Shown here piece after piece: positions 1-7,400 of a stretch of DNA of 19,491 bases (its first letter is position 1; each line of letters starts with the position of its first letter). The DNA comes from Clostridia bacterium (GTDB lineage Bacteria; Bacillota; Clostridia; DUPQ01). Both the position numbers and the translations under genes were made by a program. The notes beneath the pieces were generated by a model that was given only the letters and a program-made list of their open reading frames with translations, was not told where the DNA came from and searched no databases. The stretch covers positions 1 to 19,491 of the forward strand of contig JAUVJE010000015.1 of assembly GCA_030592355.1 (NCBI GenBank), in the 5' to 3' direction.

Positions 1-736
1 TGCATTTAAGAATGGGATTTTCAGATTTGGACTTATTTATATCTTCAAGAAAGAAATATGTTTCGTCTTCAAAATGGGCCGCTGAGTGAAGTCTTTTTAA
101 TTCGGGAAAAAACAAATTGATAGAATTGTCTCTAAGTTTGACCAACCTTGATAGGGATGATGGGTGGTATCCGTCATCGTCTTTGCTTAGAAATGTTAAG
201 TCATCGGCGATTATATGCCCCCCATGGGTTGGAACAGTGAAAGCTAATGTGGATTTGCCACTGCCGCTTAAGCCTGTTATCAGCATCGCGGTGTCATTAA
301 TAACTACACAGGATGAATGAAGGCGGAAGAAACCGAAATTTTCAAGAATTGAACCAAGGGGATGAAGAAAAAACAGAAGAATATTGTAATATTCAAAATC
401 CATCGGCTTACCGGATATACACACTTTCATTTCGTTTTCTGCATAATCAATCCATATTCCGGCTGTATCCCGGTAGAGATACCATAGCTGTGTTCCATGT
501 GAAAAAATATCCAGACGATATTCGGTGTTCATGTTAAAAACCAGCGATTTAACATTCCGGGCGTCAGCCGGAACCAGTGGGATTTCTGCATCCGCAGAGC
601 TACATATTGTTGTTTTTATGTCGCACTTACCCTCGTAATCATGTACGTATACTGCATTGATATATTTTTTAATTCCGTCGATAAATTCGTGGTTGTCGCC
701 TTCTACGCTAATTTTTATGTCGTTCCATGAATACAT
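1..736 (-). CDS. HPr kinase-like P-loop protein, RiPP-associated (partial, C-terminus outside window)
   Basis: The minus frame is open from an ATG at 736 to the left edge, giving 245 visible residues and no stop. A Walker A motif GLSGSGKST lies at about residues 155-163. It is preceded by LHSSCVVIND and followed by HIIADDLTFL (about 174-183), whose Asp pair matches the second nucleotide-site motif of the HPr kinase/phosphorylase C-terminal domain. Established knowledge: stand-alone HprK-like proteins sit beside PqqD-like proteins in lasso-peptide and other RiPP loci, and one characterised type phosphorylates the precursor's terminal Ser. The first 150 residues are a separate, less conserved domain that I do not recognise. 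The start is supported by AAGGAT about 14 nt upstream and by a TAATG overlap with an upstream frame. The PqqD-like gene upstream supports a RiPP role. True HPr phosphorylation is less likely because the N-terminal part does not look like HprK. The substrate is unknown. Confidence 0.82.
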   Translation of the reverse strand, partial: MYSWNDIKISVEGDNHEFIDGIKKYINAVYVHDYEGKCDIKTTICSSADAEIPLVPADARNVKSLVFNMNTEYRLDIFSHGTQLWYLYRDTAGIWIDYAENEMKVCISGKPMDFEYYNILLFFLHPLGSILENFGFFRLHSSCVVINDTAMLITGLSGSGKSTLAFTVPTHGGHIIADDLTFLSKDDDGYHPSSLSRLVKLRDNSINLFFPELKRLHSAAHFEDETYFFLEDINKSKSENPILKC

Positions 737-806
737 TAAATTTCTATCATCCTTATATTTTTTTTCAACCGTTTGTCATATTCATTTATGGCTGTGCCTC
801 TTACTT

Positions 807-962
807 CTACACAACTATGCCATTTATGGCGTCTTGCTCTTTATCTGCCCCTATTACCAGCTTTACCTTAATTTTCTGCTTCCTGCGTTCGTCAAATAAT
901 GCGAGGCTTGTTATGATGCAAGGATTAAGGTGTTTTATTATTCTTTTTAGGTATGCGTCCAT
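807..962 (-). CDS. Small basic hypothetical protein, 51 aa, possibly frameshifted
   Basis: The frame begins MDAYLKRIIKHLNPC and ends AINGIVV at a TAG. It is Lys/Arg-rich with one Cys and resembles no family I know. No clear ribosome binding site precedes the ATG (the upstream sequence is AGCAACATAAAGTT). In another frame the overlapping segment 840-739 continues as VEVRGTAINEYDKRLKKN and on to a TAA that overlaps the start codon of the HprK-like gene. One single-base indel around 807-840 would join the two into a product of about 75 residues translationally coupled to that gene. It could therefore be a broken small gene, a RiPP precursor, or a chance frame. Confidence that it is translated is low. 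Confidence 0.25.
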   Translation of the reverse strand: MDAYLKRIIKHLNPCIITSLALFDERRKQKIKVKLVIGADKEQDAINGIVV

Positions 963-1010
963 AACTTTATGTTGCTTTTATAATTTTACCAATTGCCTGT
1001 CATTAGGGTC

Positions 1011-1082
1011 TTACCCAGTATTAGAATCACCTAAGGCGTGGAGAGGTTCGTGAAAACCTGCTTTTTTACTTTCCTGAGCCAT
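1011..1082 (-). CDS. Possible short peptide, 23 aa (candidate RiPP precursor, weak)
   Basis: The frame reads from an ATG as MAQESKKAGFHEPLHALG and ends DSNTG before a TAA. It is in the same frame as the 22-codon peptide directly upstream, separated by TAA-CTG. There is no good ribosome binding site, so translation would rely on coupling to the upstream frame. The charged, Lys-containing start followed by a Gly-rich tail is loosely leader/core-like, but it lacks the lasso pattern of Gly1 with Asp or Glu at position 7-9. The interval also overlaps a plus-strand hairpin (1044-1067), so the sequence may be structural, not coding. Confidence 0.15.
   Translation of the reverse strand: MAQESKKAGFHEPLHALGDSNTG
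1044..1067 (+). terminator. Terminator-like hairpin with T-run on the plus strand, no gene upstream
   Basis: AGGTT (1044-1048) and AACCT (1055-1059) form a 5 bp stem with a 6 nt loop, followed by GCTTTTTT. The shape is that of a weak intrinsic terminator reading rightwards. No plus-strand gene precedes it in the window, so it may terminate antisense transcription, or be a leftover end of an insertion, or be fortuitous. Confidence 0.25.
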
Positions 1083-1085
1083 CAG

Positions 1086-1154
1086 TTAACTACTATTAGT
1101 GTTGTAAAAAAAGAGATATATCTTTTGGGAAGTCAAGTCTTTTATTTTTATCAT
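1086..1154 (-). CDS. Possible short peptide, 22 aa (candidate RiPP precursor, weak)
   Basis: An ATG 15 nt after the PqqD-like stop codon is preceded by AGGCGG at a usable spacing, which makes this the best-initiated small frame in the gap. The peptide begins MIKIKDLTSQKIYLFF and ends YNTNSS. Known for the family: precursors in loci with an HprK-like kinase often carry a KDLT- or EDLT-like leader end, and one kinase phosphorylates a C-terminal Ser. Both features are superficially present here, but the peptide is very short and lacks a lasso-type core. It could be chance. Confidence 0.22.
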   Translation of the reverse strand: MIKIKDLTSQKIYLFFYNTNSS

Positions 1155-1169
1155 GTAACCGCCTATCCT

Positions 1170-1421
1170 TTATTCTTCAAGAATCCTATTTTCTTTTGGC
1201 TCGGTAATTAGTGAAAATACATCGCTCTTTAGTTGCTCGCCGGTGACTTCATATTTTTCTACAAGGCAATCCATAATAGACGCACTACCTATTCCTTCGC
1301 TAATGCAGTTGTATATATCTGTTCCTACGGCATTTAAAGAAAAGTAATCACCCGCTTTCATATTAAGTAATACAGTATCACCCTGAATATCACGGGCTAT
1401 AATATCTTTATTAATTCTCAT
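1170..1421 (-). CDS. PqqD-like peptide chaperone (RiPP recognition element)
   Basis: This 83-residue protein has the PqqD winged-helix pattern: a strand segment TVLLNMKAGDYFSLNAVG, then a helix around TDIYNCISEG, a hydrophobic MDCLVEKYEV segment and an acidic helix QLKSDVFSLI. Proteins of this fold bind the leader of a ribosomally made precursor peptide and present it to modifying enzymes; the symbol pqqD would wrongly imply PQQ synthesis. I chose the ATG at 1421 because GGGGG lies 4 nt upstream; the frame could be extended to a TTG at 1484, but that codon lies inside the -35 region of a good promoter. The gene stands 71 bp downstream of the glucan synthase on the same strand and upstream of an HprK-like gene, the usual accessory pair of lasso-type and related loci. 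No PQQ genes are visible. Confidence 0.82.
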   Translation of the reverse strand: MRINKDIIARDIQGDTVLLNMKAGDYFSLNAVGTDIYNCISEGIGSASIMDCLVEKYEVTGEQLKSDVFSLITEPKENRILEE

Positions 1422-1455
1422 GTTTCCCCCGGTGCAGTTTCTCTTATCGTCATTC

Positions 1456-1484
1456 ATTATACATAATAAAGATGACCGGGGCAA
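1456..1484 (-). promoter_or_regulatory. Sigma-A promoter for the PqqD-like gene
   Basis: The -35 box TTGCCC (1484-1479) and a perfect -10 TATAAT (1461-1456) are separated by 17 bp. Transcription would begin near 1449, about 28 nt before the chosen ATG. This suggests that the RiPP-type genes form their own unit and do not depend only on read-through from the glucan synthase. Confidence 0.6.
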
Positions 1485-1492
1485 AGACAGAT

Positions 1493-4400
1493 TTAAATAA
1501 TGACGGATACCTGATGGTTGTTATGATCATCCAACAATGGAATATACGCAGTATCAATTTTATCATCGTCTACTATTATTATTTTACCTACGAGCGTATC
1601 GCTGATTTTCTTTTCTACGGTGATATTGTACACGGATTTACCGTATTTATAAACCATATCGTATTTATACCAGGAAGAAGGTATTGAGGGTTCGATGTAC
1701 AGCCTGTCGCCGAGTTTCCTGAAACCAAGGATGTTATATATTCCTACACGGTACATCCACGAAGCGGAACCAGTGTACCAGCTCCATCCGCCCCTGCCTT
1801 TTTGCATTTTATTATAATAGATATCAGCGGACATTATATACGGCTCCAGCCGGTACTTGTTTATCAATGCCTCATTCATGGTATGTGTGATTGGATTGAT
1901 ATAGTCATAAAGCATATATGCTTCGTCGTTCAACCTTAGTAGTGCTGCTGCTTCCACCGCCCAGATTGCACCATGAGTATACTGCCCTCCGTTTTCCCTG
2001 ATACCCCTCAGGTAGCCCTGTATATATCCGGGATTGGGCCTGCTGCGGTAGAAGGGAGGATAGAGGAGAAGAATCATCTTTTCATTATCATCAACCAGGT
2101 ATTTAATCAATTCGTCCATTGCCAGGGCTGCCCTGTCGGTTGATGCAGCGCCGCTTATGACGGCCCAGGATTGTGAGATGGCGTCAATTTTACACTCCAT
2201 ATTATTTTTTGAACCCAAGGTGGAACCATCGTCAAAGAATGCTCTTAAAAACCACTGGCCGTCCCAGCAGTTTTTCTCAATGCTTTCTTTTAATTCCGTA
2301 AGTTTTTCATTGAGAAGCCTGATGAAATCAATATCATCCCGTTGTTCGGCTATTTCACGGAAACGTATCATTACATCATAAAGGAAAAATGCCAGCCATA
2401 CGCTTTCACCGGTGCCTTTGACTCCGACCATGTTCATTCCGTCGTTCCAGTCGCCTGATCCAATCAGGGGAAGACCATGAGAACCGAAACGGATACTTCT
2501 TTTAATTGTTTTCTTGGAATGTTCATATACGGTATCAGCGAGTTTGCTTGTAACAGGCAGTCCGAATTTCTCGTGTTCTCCCGGCTCCAGAAGCGGCATT
2601 TCAAGGTAAGCTGTTGTTTCGTCCAGAACGCTAGAATCACCGGTAGCCCTGATATATTCCGATAATGCATAAGGCAGCCAAAGAAGGTCGTCGGAAATGG
2701 TGGTACGTACACCGGCACCCGAATCTGCATGCCACCAATGTTGTACATCGCCTTCGACAAACTGCCTTTTCGCGGCTGTCACTATCATTTTACGCGTGAT
2801 GTCCGGGTTGGTGTAAACAAATGCGAGGGAGTCCTGCAGCTGGTCCCTGAAACCATAAGCGCCGCCGGATTGATAAAAGGAACTCCTCGCATAGAGCCTG
2901 CATGCCAGCGACTGGTAAAGCAGCCAGCCGTTAAGCATATAATTGATTTTCATGTCAGGTGTAGTAACTTTTAATTTTCCAACGATATTGTTCCAATGAT
3001 GCTTTACAAGTTCAAGCTCTTTTTGAGCTTCGTCTAAGCTCCCATATCTATCGATGGCTTTGTTTATTTTTTCAATATTTTTTTCCTGTCCGAGTATAAA
3101 TACGAATTGTTTTTTCTCACCTGGGTTGAAGGAAATACTGCATTGAACAACAGCACACGGATTTAAACCGTTTCCGCATTTCCCGTCCAGTGTCCCGCCC
3201 CGTATCCCAAAGGGTATTCCACCGCGGGAATTGAACCTGAAAAATTCGTTTTTATCACATGTAAAGGACTCAACAGGCAGCTCTGAATAAAGATATGCCT
3301 TATAGCCCTTGTATTGCGTCGTATAGACGTTCTCTGCGGTTATTATTCCTTCGTCGCCGTCATAACCGGTGAATAAATGAGAAGCTTCCTTATCGCGGTT
3401 GAAACCCAGAACCAAGTCTGCGTAATAATATACGGATATGTTCCGCTTAATATCAGAGGTGTTTTCAAGCGATATCACGGTGTATTTTAATTTTGCGGAT
3501 TTATGTACGAACACAGTCATATCCTGTTTGAAGTCATTGGAATTTCGTATGTATTTGGTATAACCGAAGCCATGGATTATCCGATAAGAACCTTTTGCCC
3601 TGAGAGGCTGTAATGTAGGGCAAAAGACATCAAGGGTATCCATGTCCTTTATATATACTATCTCGGGGAGTTTGTTTATAAGGGGATCATTTGTCCATTC
3701 CGTAAGCTTATTTTCACGGCTGTTCAGACAGTATGTATAACCAGGGCCCGCTTCTGTGCATATGCAGCCGAAATTTTTGTTTGAAATTATGTTGACCCAT
3801 GGGGCTGGGGTCATCCGCCATCCTTTGAGTTCTATGACATATTCGGTGCCGTCCTTAGTGAATCCACCCAGGCCGTTAAAGGCGTCCAGGTCAATGTGGG
3901 GCAATTCACCGGATATACCGGCTGAATCATCTTTAGAAGTATCAGGAATGACTGAAACCACATTTTCGTATACGCTGTCACTGATCCTGTCGCCAAGAAT
4001 CCTATCTTCTCCGGTAAGGATTACTTGTGCTACAATATCCATCAGTTTGCATTCCTCAGGTGTAAGTTCATTCTTTTTTAAGAGAAAGACACCAGCGGAA
4101 ACCCCGCCGGTTTCAAATATCTTTACATTACTGGTTATGTCGAGGATTGCATTGGACAAATCTGACAGATAGCCCTCATCCTTTTCGTTCATGATAACCA
4201 AATCTACATCTACTTGGTTACGACTCAAGTATTCATATGCAGTAACAACATCTTTTACCGCGTCAAGGTCACCGCTTTCCTTTACTTTCATCAGAATGAT
4301 AGGGTTGTCTCCCGATATACCGAATTTCCACAGATCCCTTTGGTCAAGTACATTGCCCGTGAAGAAGGGAGCGGATAACCCATGGTGGTTATTGGGGAAC

Positions 4401-7400
4401 ATTATTATGGTCAGCAGATCCAGGATCTTGTTTGTCTTCTCATAATTAAGATTGAAATACTGCATCTCAACCTTGCTGTCAAACAGCGCATTCTTGAATA
4501 CATCCATTACCGTGTAAGGGTTTTTCAATTCTTTAAGCGTTTCAATAAGTTCGGTTTTTGAGGTTGCCGCCGCATTAATGAATGATATTGATACGCTTTG
4601 ATATGAGGGGATTCTCACCTTGTTTTTCAAACTTATGCACGGATCGACCACTTCACCTGTTCCCCTGAGTACATTAAAGGTATTCTCAAGGGAAATCGGA
4701 TTTCTGAGTGAACGACCCCTGCCTATGAAACGATCTCTTTCGGTTTCATACTCAAACATCTGAGAGGGATTGGCATCAACCAGGCAAGTTGCTCCGAAAT
4801 ATATGGTCTCTTCGTTAAGTGTGCGGGGGCGTTTTACCGCAATCACAGACCGTGATGTGCGGTCAAATTCAGTTTCCACGAACAACTTTTGGAAAGCGGG
4901 ATGGGCATCGAAAACGCGTTTGCTGTCCAGGGACAGTTCTATGAAACTGACTACTTCAAGTTCGGCGGTTTGTTCAGGCCTCAGGTTAGTCAGGGTTATT
5001 CTCCTGATTTCTGCATTGGACTGGGGTGAAACCGTAATCTCCATCCGGCAGTCAATGTTGTTCTCGACTCGTTTGTATTCTGCTTTATCGGCTGAAAAAA
5101 CAACCTCATAAAAGTCCGGTTCGGTGAAAGTCGGACTATATGTAATACTGAAATAACGTCCGGATATAATATCCTTTATGTAGATGAAACAACCATAAGT
5201 ATCATTGCAGGAATCATTGCTCCATGGATTTATCATCTTATCCTTGAATTTCATATATCCGCTTCCGGTTGAACTCATTATGCTCTGAAACCTGTCATTG
5301 CTTATCACATGCATTATCGGGCTCTTGTACTTTTTATTGCTTATCACCCTAGCGACCGGCATAGACAAATCATCGGTCCCATGTGGTTTGACATATGCTT
5401 TTCTAGGTTCATCCTTTACAACAATACCGAGTTGCTTCCGTTCCTCAAGCAATATTTCGGATGACTTTATAATAGGTTCTGAATGAAAGCGGTCCTGCAG
5501 GATGTTGTTGTTCAAAAGGTTGTTCAGCGCCGCGAGACTCATGCCTTTGTGATGGCACATGTATGTTTTTATTATATTGGGTTTTTTGTACTCTTTCCCG
5601 GCTGCAGCCATGAAATCGATGGCCTCAAAAAAACCGTATTTCCCAAAAACCCCATAATCCTTGAGACTTTTCAGATTCTTAAGAAAAGCCTTTGGGTTGC
5701 CTGAAGCAGCAAGGAATGATGAATAAGGGGAGACCACGAGGAATTTCGATAAATCGGACCGGACACCAAGGGAGGGAACCCCAAACGCCCGGTACTGATA
5801 ATTGAGATTCTGGTCAAAACGGTAATATGCAGATTCAGATATACCCCAGGGTATATTATGTTCTGCTGCGAACCTGATTTGCACTTTTAGCACCCTGCGA
5901 AGGGTTTTTTCAAAAACAGTATTGGGCAAGACACGCATTAAGATATGCGGCATGAAGTATTCAAACATGGTCCCACCCCAGGACAATAATGTCGGACAGC
6001 CTTTTACAAGCGTCAGGGGGCGGCTCAGGTGGTACCAGTGTTTTTGAGGAATGTCGCCTTTTGATATGGCCAGATAGCCTGTCAGGCGTGACTCCGATGC
6101 GATGAAATCATAATATGAGTCATCATACCGGTTAAGATATGTATTGAAGCCTATATGGAACATATGCTTGCTGCGGTCGTAAAGCATGGTGAAGTCAGTA
6201 TTTTTAATTAACTTATCAGCTTCCCGGGCAATTTCCATTACTGATTCCCTGAAATTGACAGCGGCCATGTTTCCGGCGTCGGCCTGTTCATTTATTGACC
6301 CGCCGAATGGCTGGAAATCCTGATAATCGTTTATGAATCCAAGTATATTTTTTATGGCAAAGTCTTTGAAGTCAGGTTTTACCCATGGGCTCCGGGAATT
6401 TTCAAGGTTAATAATCAATTCATCCAGATTGTTCCTTATGGTATCGCTAGTTGGATTAAAATCATATTCTTCAAAACCCGCGGTGAGCATCGTTTGCTTT
6501 ATTCCGTTCACCTGGGTATCGGAGAATACGGGCTTATCCAATATATCTTTAAGACCGTTTTTCAAGCATATGAGAAAGCCTATGAAATTCCCGCTGTCAA
6601 CGCTTGATATATAATTGGGCAGAAGTGGTTCGAGGGTTGATATGTCATACCAATTGTAAAGGTGCCCGTGCCATTTTTTCATCTTGCTAATGGTCTCAAT
6701 TGTTTTATCAAGCCTGTCATGAAATTCATTCAGTGATATGAATCCCATGTCGCGGGCGCTTAAGAAAGCCATTAGCTGAAGGCCTATGTTTGTTGGAGAG
6801 GTTCTGGGCGCATAAACTTCTCTCACTACGGTCTGGAAATTGTCAGGAATCAGGTTATTATATTCCGGAAGCATAGTTTCCTCAAAAAATCTATATTCAG
6901 CACGGGCTATGGAATAGAGTTCGTGCCTGTCAACCTGTGAGAAACTGATTCTTTTTCTTTTGATTTCCAGACCCGAAAGATATGAGATCAAGGGTGAAAG
7001 GAGCCATAATCCGCCTATGATAAAGGTTGGGATTGAGCCAATGAAATATGCTGCTGAAATAAATAGGATACCGGCTGCTATAGATGGCAGCATCCTTTTT
7101 AAGTACGAGGAAATGTTAGTCTTCATTGATTTTTCAACTGCATACTGAGTTTGCCATTCCAGCATTTTTGATTTTGATATGTACATGCGGTAGAGGGTTC
7201 GGATTATTGCATCAACGCTTACAAATGTCCTGTAAGGCAGTATGATGAAAAACAGCAGCCCTCTCAAAACCGAGCCCAGGACAGATTTGGTATATTCCTT
7301 AAGGGCATAATATAGGCTGATATTTACCGATTCATAGAAAATCAGGCTGTTCATCTGTGATATAAAGGGAATGGCTATAGGAAACAGGAGAATCCCAAGC

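Larger units (their letters stand above)
737..1169 (-). other. Gene-poor 433 bp between the PqqD-like and HprK-like genes
   Basis: No confident gene lies here. On the minus strand I see a 22-codon frame (1154-1086), a 23-codon frame (1082-1011), a 51-codon frame (962-807) and an overlapping start-less 34-codon frame (840-739) whose TAA overlaps the ATG of the HprK-like gene. Plus-strand frames across the same interval encode strings of hydrophobic and aromatic residues and look like chance readings. A plus-strand hairpin with a T-run sits at 1044-1067. The stretch may hold a RiPP precursor, a decayed gene, or the remnant of a small insertion. Its position inside a likely co-transcribed pair makes a precursor worth testing. 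Confidence 0.6.

Noticed and set aside
657..1053. Hydrophobic plus-strand frames of 80 and 108 codons opposite the pqqD/hprK gap
   Set aside because: Composition (Phe, Leu, Tyr, Ser, Cys runs) is typical of the antisense of Lys/Glu-rich coding DNA; no ribosome binding site and no recognisable motif.
1101..1130. Minus-strand AAAAGATATATCTC followed by seven T, possible terminator after the PqqD-like gene
   Set aside because: The stem is all A/T apart from one pair and needs a bulge, so it is too weak to call a terminator.
1170..1484. Longer 104-residue version of the PqqD-like protein starting at a TTG (1484)
   Set aside because: The added residues overlap the -35/-10 promoter, match no part of the family, and the TTG has no ribosome binding site; the internal ATG at 1421 has GGGGG.
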